In this document: positions 24,528 through 32,765 of the stretch, piece after piece
How positions within the stretch are numbered: position 1 is the stretch's first letter
Layout: the number at the start of each line of letters is the position of its first letter
DNA from: Planotetraspora mira
Lineage (GTDB): Bacteria > Actinomycetota > Actinomycetes > Streptosporangiales > Streptosporangiaceae
Direction of reading: 5' to 3'
NCBI RefSeq assembly: GCF_016863275.1
Contig: NZ_BOOO01000048.1
Coordinates: forward strand, 33,034-97,033
DNA length: 64,000 nt
Translations under genes and position numbers: made by a program
Notes under the pieces: generated by a model
Database searches by the model: none
Seen by the model: only the letters and a program-made list of their open reading frames with translations
What the model was told of the DNA's origin: nothing

Positions 24528-26906
24528 ATGACTCAGACGGACGACAGGCCCCTCGCGGACGGTTCGGACCAGCCGCTCTCGACTATTCGCCCGGGTTTGA
24601 CAGACGACGAAGCCACGGCGCTTCGCGAGATCTCCACAAGGGTTCTCTGGCTGTCCTCGGCCATCGTGGACGCCGCGAACCGTAACCGGCCCAACCCCTC
24701 GGGCGTGAAAGTCGGCGGACACCAGGCGTCGTCGGCGTCGATGGTCGACATCATGGTCGCCCTCTGGTTCCACGAGCTGACTCACGAAGACCGCGTCTCG
24801 GTCAAGCCGCACGCCTCACCTGTGCTCCACGCGATCAACTACCTACTCGGAGATCTCGACCCGAAGTACCTGCGAACGCTCCGAGAGAAGGGCGGCCTCC
24901 AGAGCTATCCGAGCCGGATCAAGGACCCCGACACGGTCGACTTCTCCACCGGCTCGGTGGGCATCGGCGCGACAGCCTCGTTGTGGGCCGCGATGTCGCT
25001 CCGGTACTTGCGGTCGCGTTCGGCCGCCGCTCCCGCCGCCGGCCGGTTCGTCAGCCTGCTCGGCGACGCCGAACTCGACGAAGGCGCCATCTGGGAGGCG
25101 ATCGCCGATCCTGCCGTCCCCTCCATGGGTGAGCTCCTGTGGATCGTCGATCTGAACCGGCAGTCGCTGGACCGCGTCGTCCCGGACATTCAGATCGAGC
25201 GGCTCCAAGGCATGTTCGCCGCCGCCGGATGGCAGGTCATCACGCTGAAGTGGGGCCGCCTGATCAGCGAACTGTTCGAGCTTCCAGGAGGTGAGGAGCT
25301 TCGAGTGAGGCTCGAGGCGATGCCGAACGAGGAGTACCAGCGAATGCTGCGTGTCGACTCCTCCCAGATCGCCGACCGGATCCTTGATGGTGGAGGAAGT
25401 GACAGGCTCCGCGCACTGGTCCGCGATCTGGAGCCGGCCAGGCTCGCCGCGGCCATCCGGGACCTCGGCGGCCACGACCTCGGCCTGCTCACGGACACCT
25501 ACAGCAGCGCCGCGACCAATCGGCCAACCGTGATCTTCGCCTATACGATCAAGGGGCGCGGCCTGCCCACGGAAGGGCATCCGAACAACCACTCGGCCTT
25601 GCTGACCGAAGCGCAGATGCACGACCTGGCTGAGCGATGTGGCACCAGCCTCGAAGATCCCTGGCGGAGCTTCAGCGCCGACTCGATTTCCGGCCGCCTG
25701 TGCTCTACCCGCGCCGAGCTGCTCAAACGTCCGCCGCTGCGACCTCTGCCGGAGGTGGCCGTCCCGACCTCGCTCGGCCACCCGTACCGCAAACCCACAT
25801 CCACGCAGGCCGCTCTGGGTCGCCTCCTCGCAGACATCCCTCGCGATGCCCCGGATCTGGCGCCGTACATCGTCACCTGCAGCCCGGACGTCGCCTCCTC
25901 GACCAACCTCGGCGGCTGGATCAACAAGACCGGTGTGTGGTCGATCGCGGACCGCCGCGACTGGTTCGCGGACGACACCGAGCGGATCCTGAAGTGGGCT
26001 GAACTCCCGACCGGACAGCACATCGAACTGGGCATCGCGGAGGTGAATCTTGTCAGCCTTCTCGGTGAGCTCGGTGCCACCTGGAGCCGCTGGGGGCACC
26101 GGCTGATCCCCATCGGGACCTTGTACGACCCGTTCGTGTCCCGGGCGCTCGAACCGTGGTCATACGGGATCTACGCCGGCGGTCAGTCGATCCTCGTCGG
26201 CACGCCGTCCGGTGTGACCCTCGCTCCGGAAGGCGGCGCCCACCAGTCGATCACGACTCCGTCGATCGGGCTTGAGCAGCCGGCATGCACGGCTTGGGAA
26301 CCGGCGTTCGCCCAAGACCTGGAGTGGACCTTCTTGCATGCGATGACCCAGGTCGGAATTCCGGGAGGAACATCGGCCTATTTCCGGCTCTCCACCCGCC
26401 CCATCGACCCCGACCTCGCACGACTGCCGGAGGAACCTGCACTCCTGGAGCGCCGCCGCCTGCAAGCCGTCGCCGGTGGGTACCGTCTCACCGACCATGA
26501 CCCGGGATCCGAGCAGGTGACGCTTGTCGGAATGGGCGCGATCATGCCCGAAGTGACGCAGGCGGCTCAGATTCTCGAAAACCTCGGTATCGCGGCAGGT
26601 GTCGTCTGTCTGACCAGCGCCGACCTGGTTTTCCGATCGTTCCAGCAGCGTGGCGAGCGGCGCCCTGGTACTGGCGGCAACATCGTGGAGACGCTGTTTC
26701 CGCAGCCGTACCCGACGCCGTTGGTAACGGTCCTCGACGGCCACCCGCACACTCTTTCGTTCCTCGCCGGGGCCCGCGGAGACCGGATCCGCTGTCTCGG
26801 AGTGACTGAGTTCGGGCAGTCTTCGAGCCTCGCCGATGCTTATGCCCTGCACGGAATCGACGCAGGTTCCATCGTCGATGCGGCGCTCGGCCTGCTCGGT
26901 CGATAG
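24528..26906 (+). CDS. Homodimeric 2-oxoacid dehydrogenase E1-like protein (AceE/MdeB type, transketolase fold)
   Basis: 792 residues from ATG 24528 (GAGGA upstream). The N-terminal half has TPP-binding GDAELDEGAIWEAI and DLNRQSLD, and an early GGHQASSASMVDIMVALWF; a pyrimidine-binding domain (HIELGIAEVNLVSLLGELG) and a transketolase C-terminal domain follow. The order matches AceE, but the protein is about 90 residues shorter. MdeB of Pseudomonas, an alpha-ketobutyrate dehydrogenase E1 in methionine breakdown, is of this type and is also controlled by an Lrp protein. No E2 gene is nearby, so it would borrow one or act as a decarboxylase. The substrate is inferred. Confidence 0.75.
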   Translation: MTQTDDRPLADGSDQPLSTIRPGLTDDEATALREISTRVLWLSSAIVDAANRNRPNPSGVKVGGHQASSASMVDIMVALWFHELTHEDRVSVKPHASPVLHAINYLLGDLDPKYLRTLREKGGLQSYPSRIKDPDTVDFSTGSVGIGATASLWAAMSLRYLRSRSAAAPAAGRFVSLLGDAELDEGAIWEAIADPAVPSMGELLWIVDLNRQSLDRVVPDIQIERLQGMFAAAGWQVITLKWGRLISELFELPGGEELRVRLEAMPNEEYQRMLRVDSSQIADRILDGGGSDRLRALVRDLEPARLAAAIRDLGGHDLGLLTDTYSSAATNRPTVIFAYTIKGRGLPTEGHPNNHSALLTEAQMHDLAERCGTSLEDPWRSFSADSISGRLCSTRAELLKRPPLRPLPEVAVPTSLGHPYRKPTSTQAALGRLLADIPRDAPDLAPYIVTCSPDVASSTNLGGWINKTGVWSIADRRDWFADDTERILKWAELPTGQHIELGIAEVNLVSLLGELGATWSRWGHRLIPIGTLYDPFVSRALEPWSYGIYAGGQSILVGTPSGVTLAPEGGAHQSITTPSIGLEQPACTAWEPAFAQDLEWTFLHAMTQVGIPGGTSAYFRLSTRPIDPDLARLPEEPALLERRRLQAVAGGYRLTDHDPGSEQVTLVGMGAIMPEVTQAAQILENLGIAAGVVCLTSADLVFRSFQQRGERRPGTGGNIVETLFPQPYPTPLVTVLDGHPHTLSFLAGARGDRIRCLGVTEFGQSSSLADAYALHGIDAGSIVDAALGLLGR

Positions 26907-27050
26907 CCGACCGCAAGCTCACCCCCGACGGGTCCCGTTGCAGCGGGCCGCGAACCGTTCGACGGGCCGGTGCCGCCGGAGCACGCCCGGAACGCCCAGT
27001 GGGGGAGCCGCGGAACGTCGGTGAGGTCGCAGGACGCCGAGACCGGCGAC

Positions 27051-27152
27051 GGCGTCCTGCGGCACCCGTCGTGGCGTGGGCTGCGGTCGGACGAGGACCC
27101 CGGCGACCTCGTCCGCATCCGGGTCGCGGCGGGGCTAGAGGACTTTGAGTAG
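27051..27152 (+). pseudogene. C-terminal remnant of an ATP-dependent DNA ligase
   Basis: This short frame ends LRHPSWRGLRSDEDP then GDLVRIR, followed closely by a stop. It resembles the extreme C-terminus of actinobacterial ATP-dependent DNA ligases (RHPSWRGLRPDKDP-type ending). No ligase core is present upstream; the preceding bases belong to the end of the E1-like gene and a short spacer. It is best read as a fragment left by a rearrangement. Its end overlaps the stop of the convergent DJ-1 gene. Confidence 0.45.
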
Positions 27153-27824
27153 TCGTTCGGCCAGGACGGCTGCCGAGGCAGGGTTCTGTCCGGTGAACAG
27201 GCTGCGGTCAACCACCGTATAGGGCTTCCACATCTCGCCCTTGGTGAAGTTGACGCCCAGGTCAATGAGCTCGTCCTCCAGCAACCAACGGGCCTTTGGG
27301 CCGAGGCCGACCGCGTTCTCCTCCTCATTGGTGAACGCAGTTACTCGGTAGCCCGCGAACGGCGATACGCCGTGGATCCTGGTCGCCAGCATCGCGGCCG
27401 GAGCGTGGCAGACAATGGCGAGAGGCTTTCCGGAGGCGAGCGCCGCGGTCAGTAACCGGCCGGCGTCCGCGTCGACGGACAGGTCTTCCATGGGGCCGTG
27501 GCCGCCAGGGAGGTAGACCGCGTCGTAATCCTCCAGACGGGCATCAGCCAATCGGATCGGCCGCCGCATCACCTCCGCAGAGCGGATGATCGCCTCCAGA
27601 TCGAGAGCGATCTGAGCGCTGCCGGCCATCTCAGGGCGCAGACTCATCATGTCCACGGTCGGGACTACCCCGTTTGGGCTTGCGACCACGATCTGATGGC
27701 CTGCCTCGGCGAGCGCCTTGTACGGCGCCGCGAACTCCTCAGCCCAGTAACCGGTCGCATGCCTGGTGCCGTCCTTGAGCGTCCAGTACGCCGTCCCGGT
27801 CATCACGAAAAGTAGACTCGCCAC
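27135..27824 (-). CDS. DJ-1/PfpI family protein (type 1 glutamine amidotransferase-like)
   Basis: 229 residues from GTG 27824, chosen because VASLLFVMTGTAYWTLKDG matches the family start and AGGAGG precedes it. The nucleophile elbow is PLAIVCHAPAAML with the reactive Cys; GGHGPMEDL and the acidic TGYWAEEF complete the Hsp31-like active site. Such proteins are chaperones, glyoxalase III enzymes or deglycase-like proteins. Which of these applies here cannot be told. Confidence 0.85.
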   Translation of the reverse strand: MASLLFVMTGTAYWTLKDGTRHATGYWAEEFAAPYKALAEAGHQIVVASPNGVVPTVDMMSLRPEMAGSAQIALDLEAIIRSAEVMRRPIRLADARLEDYDAVYLPGGHGPMEDLSVDADAGRLLTAALASGKPLAIVCHAPAAMLATRIHGVSPFAGYRVTAFTNEEENAVGLGPKARWLLEDELIDLGVNFTKGEMWKPYTVVDRSLFTGQNPASAAVLAERLLKVL

Positions 27825-28032
27825 GGCCAACCGCCTCCTCATCCACACCTGACCGATTTGGCGCAGCACCTATCTCCAATATGACATGGGTCACATTGCG
27901 GCGGTGTGCGCCTGGTCGACGCGACCTTGAGCCGGTCACGCCGCCGCTCGGTGAGCAGGTCGGCGCCGGTGGGCAGCGCGTCATCCTTGGGGATGCGGCT
28001 CCGAGGTGGGGAGGCACCCGCCCCGGCTCGGG

Positions 28033-28773
28033 TCAGAACGACAACAGCTGGAACGTCCCCACCGTGCGGAAGCCCATACGGCGGTAGATCGGTTCGCCGG
28101 CGGCGCTCGAGGTGAGGGCGGCCGCGCGTATGCCTCGCTCGCGTGCCAGGTCGAGTGCTGCCCTTGTCATGGCGGTGCCGATGCCACGTCGGCGATGCTC
28201 GGGCTGAGTGCCGACGAAGTACAGGGTGAGCAGGCCGTGGCTCAGCCAGGCGACCGCGGTGCCGGCGATCTGGCCGTCGTCAAGGCGGCCGGCCAGTCTG
28301 ATCACGGTGCCGTCTCCGGAGAACGCCTTCTCCCGGTCCATCGTGGCGGCGATGCCGTCCGGACGAATTCCCGAAACCCTGGCGTAGGCCGGCACGAATT
28401 CAGACAGGTCGGTGGTCTCGACGATGTGCAGCCCGGCCGGCGTGGGCGCGGTGGACGCCTCGTCGATTGCCACCGTCATGATCGGCATGCGGGCCAACTG
28501 GACCGCGCCGAGGGACGCCAGGGCGTCACCCGTGCCCGCGTCGCTGTCCGGGCCGACCCACCAGATCCGAGGGACGCCCTCGAGGCGGTGACGGGCTTCG
28601 GCAAGAGCATCCTGCGGGGCACGCCCACGCACTCGCAGCACGCCGTTGAGGGGCGCGTGCGGCACCTCGCTCCGGTAGGTCGGCAGGTCGGGGCTTCCGG
28701 CCATGCCGATGTTCCAGCCGAGGAGGTACGCGCGGTGCGCGGCGAGCAACGTGTCGAGCGATTCCACTCGCAT
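28033..28773 (-). CDS. GNAT family N-acetyltransferase
   Basis: 246 residues from MRVESLDTLLAAHRAYLLG. The C-terminal half has the acetyl-CoA loop EHRRRGIGTAMTRAALDLAR and ends with GEPIYRRMGFRTVGTF, both typical of GNAT enzymes. The N-terminal ~110 residues form a second, less conserved half, as in two-domain GNATs. Substrate unknown. It stands alone between the DJ-1 gene and an AraC regulator. Confidence 0.85.
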   Translation of the reverse strand: MRVESLDTLLAAHRAYLLGWNIGMAGSPDLPTYRSEVPHAPLNGVLRVRGRAPQDALAEARHRLEGVPRIWWVGPDSDAGTGDALASLGAVQLARMPIMTVAIDEASTAPTPAGLHIVETTDLSEFVPAYARVSGIRPDGIAATMDREKAFSGDGTVIRLAGRLDDGQIAGTAVAWLSHGLLTLYFVGTQPEHRRRGIGTAMTRAALDLARERGIRAAALTSSAAGEPIYRRMGFRTVGTFQLLSF

Positions 28774-28987
28774 GATGGTAAGCCGATGGGCATCAGAGCC
28801 CGGGACCACCCTGACCGGACCACGCGAAGTACGGCGCCCAAGGGCTGACGGTCGCGACGGCCGTCGCCAAGGACAGGGCCTTCACCCTCGTCGTGGCCTA
28901 CCACGCATGCTGTTGAGCGCAGTGCCACTGACAGTGGATACGCAGAGTCGTGTGCTCGGCCCTCACTTTGTGGATCTCAACCTGAGG

Positions 28988-29950
28988 TCACATCCGAACT
29001 GCGCCGACACCGGAATCGCCGATCGCACCGATCCGGCGGCGGTAATCGCGCGGGGACGCGCCAGTGACCCGCTTGAACGCGTTGCTCAGCGCGCTCTCCG
29101 AGCCGTAGCCGACCTCACGGGCGATCGACGCCACCGTTCCGTCGCCGCGGCGCAGGCGGTCGGCGGCCAGTTCGATCCGCCAGCCGCTCAGGTAGTTGAG
29201 CGGGCCCTGCCCGACGACCTGCTTGAACCGGGCGGCGAGCGTTGACCGGGACACCGCCGCAACCTCAGCCAGCTGAGCCACCGTCCAGGAGCGGTCCGGC
29301 CGGGCGTGCATGGCCCGCAGCGCCGGGGCCACGACCGGGTCGGCGAGCCCGGCCAGCCAGCCGGACACCTCACCGGGCCTGGCGACGGCCAGGTGCAGGC
29401 GCAGCAGGTGGATCAGCATCACCAGGGCGAGATGCTCGGTGACCAGTGTCGAGGCGAGCGGCCGGTCGCGCAGCTCGGCGTCGATCTGCTCGAGTGCCCA
29501 CCGCACGGTGGCGGCCTCGGCGGTGTGGCCGGGCACATGGATCACCGGCGGCAGCGCGTCGAGCAGCAGCTCCTGGGCCCGTTCACCGAAGTCGAACCGG
29601 CCGCCGACGAAGACCACGTCCTCACCGGTTCCCACCCTGGCCACACCGTCGGTGGCCGCCGCGAAGACCGGGTTGGCCGGGACCGGCCGAACCCCCCGCT
29701 TGCTGGCCAGAGTGAAGCTCCGCGGCTGCGTGAGCAGGAAGCAGTCGCTCTCGGCCAGCTTGATCGGCTCCGGCACGGCGTCGACGGTGAGCAGGCAGTG
29801 TCCGCGGCGTACCGCGTTGAACTTGACCCCCTGCGGCGGCTCGAACGACACCGCCCACTCGCCGCCGGCGACCAGCCCGACAGACAGGTGGCTGGTCGTG
29901 CCGATGAGAGTGAGGACCTCTTCGAGGGGATCGGCTAGCTGGACGCTCAC
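28988..29950 (-). CDS. AraC family transcriptional regulator with cupin-type N-terminus
   Basis: 320 residues from GTG 29950. The N-terminal half matches the AraC-associated cupin domain (HLSVGLVAGGEWAVSFEPPQ). The C-terminal double HTH reads WTVAQLAEVAAVSRSTLAAR then VASIAREVGYGSESALSNAF, ending ASPRDYRRR. It diverges from an SDR gene with only 60 bases between the start codons, so overlapping promoters and direct control are likely. Upstream in-frame sequence was rejected because it lies antisense to the SDR gene. Confidence 0.88.
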   Translation of the reverse strand: MSVQLADPLEEVLTLIGTTSHLSVGLVAGGEWAVSFEPPQGVKFNAVRRGHCLLTVDAVPEPIKLAESDCFLLTQPRSFTLASKRGVRPVPANPVFAAATDGVARVGTGEDVVFVGGRFDFGERAQELLLDALPPVIHVPGHTAEAATVRWALEQIDAELRDRPLASTLVTEHLALVMLIHLLRLHLAVARPGEVSGWLAGLADPVVAPALRAMHARPDRSWTVAQLAEVAAVSRSTLAARFKQVVGQGPLNYLSGWRIELAADRLRRGDGTVASIAREVGYGSESALSNAFKRVTGASPRDYRRRIGAIGDSGVGAVRM

Positions 29951-30010
29951 GCAACTATGTTGGACCCAGGAGCATTCCAAGTCCAGTCTCCGGTCCTTAC
30001 CGTCGAGACC

Positions 30011-30916
30011 ATGACACGTATCAGCACTCCGTTCAACGCCAAGACCACGGCCGCCGAGATCCTCGCCGACGTCGACCTCACCGGGCGACGAATCATCGTC
30101 ACCGGCGGTGCCTCCGGGATCGGCCTGGAGACCGTCCGGGCTCTGCGGGGAGCGGGGGCCGAGGTCACCGTGGCGACGCGCAACCCCGCCGGCGGCGAGC
30201 GGCCCTTGGACCTGAGCGACCTCGGCTCGGTGCGCGCGTTCGTGGCCGACTGGACCGGGCCCGTGCACGCTATCGTCGCGAACGCCGGGATCATGGCGGT
30301 GCCCACCCGCCAGGTCGCCGCCAACGGCTGGGAACTGCAGCTGGCGACGAACTTCCTCGGCCATTTCGCTCTGATCACCGGCCTGCACGACAACCTGCGG
30401 CAGGCCGGCGACGCGCGGGTGGTCACGGTGAGTTCCGGCGCCCATCTGCGCGCGCCCTTCGACTTCGACGACCCGCACTTCGAGCGACGCCCGTACGACC
30501 GCTGGGCCGCGTACGGGCAGTCGAAGACGGCCGATGTTCTGCTCGCGGTCGGTGTCGGCCGGCGCTGGGCCGCCGACGGCGTCACCGCCAACTCGCTGAA
30601 CCCCGGCTACATCCACACCAACCTGCAGCGGCATCTCGACGATGACACCAGGCGGGCGTTCGGCTCGATGGACGACGAGGGAAACCTCCTGACCCCGGAC
30701 TACTACAAGACCCCGGAGCAGGGAGCCGCCACCTCGGTGCTGCTCGCCGCGTCCCCACTGCTCGACGGGGTGACCGGCCGGTACTTCTCGGACAACCAGG
30801 AAGAAGAGGCGGTGCCCGGCGGCCCAGAAGTGCCCGGCGGCGTAGCGCACTGGGCGGTCGACCCGGCTGCCGCGGACCGCCTCTGGGACTACGCGCTCAA
30901 AGCGACACTCAACTGA
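30011..30916 (+). CDS. Short-chain dehydrogenase/reductase (SDR)
   Basis: 301 residues from ATG 30011. The Rossmann motif is IIVTGGASGIGLETV, the structural motif is VANAGIM, and the catalytic Ser and YxxxK are in VVTVSSGAH and AAYGQSKTADV. The layout resembles retinol-dehydrogenase/oxidoreductase-type SDRs of actinobacteria, which reduce or oxidise small carbonyl compounds with NADP(H). It is divergent from an AraC regulator, its probable controller. Confidence 0.86.
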   Translation: MTRISTPFNAKTTAAEILADVDLTGRRIIVTGGASGIGLETVRALRGAGAEVTVATRNPAGGERPLDLSDLGSVRAFVADWTGPVHAIVANAGIMAVPTRQVAANGWELQLATNFLGHFALITGLHDNLRQAGDARVVTVSSGAHLRAPFDFDDPHFERRPYDRWAAYGQSKTADVLLAVGVGRRWAADGVTANSLNPGYIHTNLQRHLDDDTRRAFGSMDDEGNLLTPDYYKTPEQGAATSVLLAASPLLDGVTGRYFSDNQEEEAVPGGPEVPGGVAHWAVDPAAADRLWDYALKATLN

Positions 30917-31031
30917 TGATCACCAGTCGGTGGGCGCGTCGCACCCGGATCATCCCGGTGCCTGGGCTGACCGTAGACGCCCTGTGCCCGGCGGCGACCC
31001 ACGCCTACCTTCTATCGACAAGGTGAAAGTT

Positions 31032-31841
31032 ATGACGAAGACCTGGTTCATCACCGGCGCCTCCCGCGGTTTCGGCCGCCTTTGGGCCGAAGCCGCGCTG
31101 AAGCGCGGCGACCGGGTGGCAGCCACCGTCCGCGACCCGCAGGTCCTGGCGGAAATGAAGGAGAGGGCCGACGACCGGCTCCTTCCACTCGCACTCGACG
31201 TCACCGACCGGGCGGCCGTGGTCGCGGCGGTCGACCGCGCGCACGAGCACTTCGGCACACTCGACGTCGTGGTCAACAACGCCGGATACGGGCTGTTCGG
31301 CGCCGCCGAGGACATCACTGAGGAACGGGCCCGCAAGCAGGTGGACACCAACGTGTTCGGCACCCTCTGGGTCACTCAGGCCGTGCTTCCCCATCTGCGC
31401 GCGGCGGGCGCCGGGCACATCATCAACGTGTCGAGCATCGCCGGGATCGTGGCATGGCCGTTGCTGTCCATCTACCACGCCTCCAAGTTCGCCGTCGAAG
31501 GCCTCAGCGAGGCTCTGGCCCAGGAGGTCGCCGCGTTCGGCATCAAGGTGACGATCGTCGAGCCCGCAGCGTACGCGACCGACTGGAGCGGCTCGTCGTC
31601 CATCCGGGCCATGCCCTCCCCGGCGTACCAGGACTTGACCGCCCGGAGAACAGCCATCAGCGCCGCCGCCCCACAAGCCGACCCGGCGGCCACGGCACAG
31701 GTGATCATGGAACTGGTGGACACCGCCGAGCCACCGCTGCGCCTGTTCCTTGGAGGCGCGGCACTGTCGATGGCCCAGGCGACGTACGCCGAACGCCTCG
31801 CCGAGTGGGAGAAGTGGAACCACCTTTCGGCCCTCGCCTAG
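31032..31841 (+). CDS. Short-chain dehydrogenase/reductase (SDR)
   Basis: 269 residues from ATG 31032, with AAGGTG upstream. Motifs: WFITGASRGFGRLWAEAAL, VVNNAGYGLFGA, INVSSIAGIVAWPL and the catalytic YHASK. It is of the classical type resembling ketoreductase or 17-beta-HSD-like SDRs. It follows the first SDR by 115 bases on the same strand and may share its regulation. Confidence 0.86.
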   Translation: MTKTWFITGASRGFGRLWAEAALKRGDRVAATVRDPQVLAEMKERADDRLLPLALDVTDRAAVVAAVDRAHEHFGTLDVVVNNAGYGLFGAAEDITEERARKQVDTNVFGTLWVTQAVLPHLRAAGAGHIINVSSIAGIVAWPLLSIYHASKFAVEGLSEALAQEVAAFGIKVTIVEPAAYATDWSGSSSIRAMPSPAYQDLTARRTAISAAAPQADPAATAQVIMELVDTAEPPLRLFLGGAALSMAQATYAERLAEWEKWNHLSALA

Positions 31842-31958
31842 TACTCCAGTGACGCTTCGCGACTCCGGCGATCCATCACCTCGGGAGTATGCGCGCGGAA
31901 CGGGGACTGGTCACCCAAGGAGACGACTCCGCATGGGGCGAAAGTGAAGGGCGGCCTT

Positions 31959-32573
31959 TCAGACTGGTGGATCACCGGGGAGGCCCAGGTGGCGGTGGAG
32001 CATCTGGTGCATGGTCCGCCGGAACCGGCGCAGGCTCTGCGGGTTCGAGGGTCCCCGGAGTTCCCCGTCAGCCTCCAGAACGCCCCCTGTGACAAAGCCG
32101 TGGACGGACCAGATCACGGTCCAGAGCGTGTACTCGATGTCGACGTCGGTATCGGGGAGCAGATTTCCCACCGCCTTGCCGATCATCCCGGTGAGCGGCT
32201 CGACATATTGGTTCTCCAACTCCGCGACGTCCGCCGCGTCCAGCAACCATCGATGCATCCAGAGCGCCACGATGTCCGGATGCTCGACGTAGAAATCAAG
32301 GTAGCGGTCGAATAGCTGGTGAACCGAACCGTTCGCTTCGAACTCCACCGCCGCCGACTCGAGCGCGGCACGCTCCGATTGGAACGCCCGTTCCATGACT
32401 GCGAGGTAGATATCCCGTTTGCTGCCCACCTGCTCGGTGATCGTGGTGATGTCCAGCCCGACCGCCTCAGCGATCTGACGGATTGACGTGCCGTCGTAGC
32501 CGAGAGCCGCGAAAAGCCGTGCCGCGACCTCCAGAATGACCTCGGGCTGGCCCCCGTGTTCCTGTGGTGCCAT
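31959..32573 (-). CDS. TetR/AcrR family transcriptional regulator
   Basis: 204 residues. The HTH is LFAALGYDGTSIRQIAEAVG and LDITTITEQVGSKRDIYLAV. The C-terminal domain has WLLDAADVAELENQYVEPLT and is of TetR_C type. A perfect palindrome, TCTTGTACAAGA, lies 50 bases upstream. The neighbouring SDR genes are convergent, so its targets are unclear beyond itself. Confidence 0.87.
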   Translation of the reverse strand: MAPQEHGGQPEVILEVAARLFAALGYDGTSIRQIAEAVGLDITTITEQVGSKRDIYLAVMERAFQSERAALESAAVEFEANGSVHQLFDRYLDFYVEHPDIVALWMHRWLLDAADVAELENQYVEPLTGMIGKAVGNLLPDTDVDIEYTLWTVIWSVHGFVTGGVLEADGELRGPSNPQSLRRFRRTMHQMLHRHLGLPGDPPV

Positions 32574-32622
32574 TACCTGGCGCTACCCAAGGTCGCATGC
32601 GCTTAATCGGTCAAATGGAACA

Positions 32623-32634
32623 TCTTGTACAAGA
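32623..32634. promoter_or_regulatory. Perfect 12-bp palindrome TCTTGTACAAGA, TetR operator
   Basis: It lies 50 bases upstream of the TetR gene start in a locally AT-rich stretch. Position and symmetry fit autoregulation by that repressor. Confidence 0.55.
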
Positions 32635-32724
32635 CGGTCAAAAAGCGGTGGGGACCACGGGCACGTACCCGGCGGACGGTCGGGCGTCCGTCGTCCGCTC
32701 AGATCGGCCGGCGGATGGGCTGGC

Positions 32725-32758
32725 CGTACGGGGCCGGTCCCTGTGCCGGCCCCGTACG
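32725..32758 (-). terminator. 13-bp stem hairpin after the phosphoesterase gene
   Basis: CGTACGGGGCCGG (32725-32737) pairs perfectly with CCGGCCCCGTACG (32746-32758) over an 8-base loop, 8 bases past the stop of the phosphoesterase on the minus strand. Confidence 0.6.
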
Positions 32759-32765
32759 ATCTGCG

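Noticed and set aside
28830..28917. Short plus-strand frame containing AKDRAFTLVVAYHACC
   Set aside because: Looks protein-like but cannot be placed in any family; insufficient length and no start.
29951..30850. Upstream extension of the AraC gene to 620 codons
   Set aside because: The extension is antisense to the SDR gene and its codons do not look like protein; the GTG at 29950 gives the normal family length.
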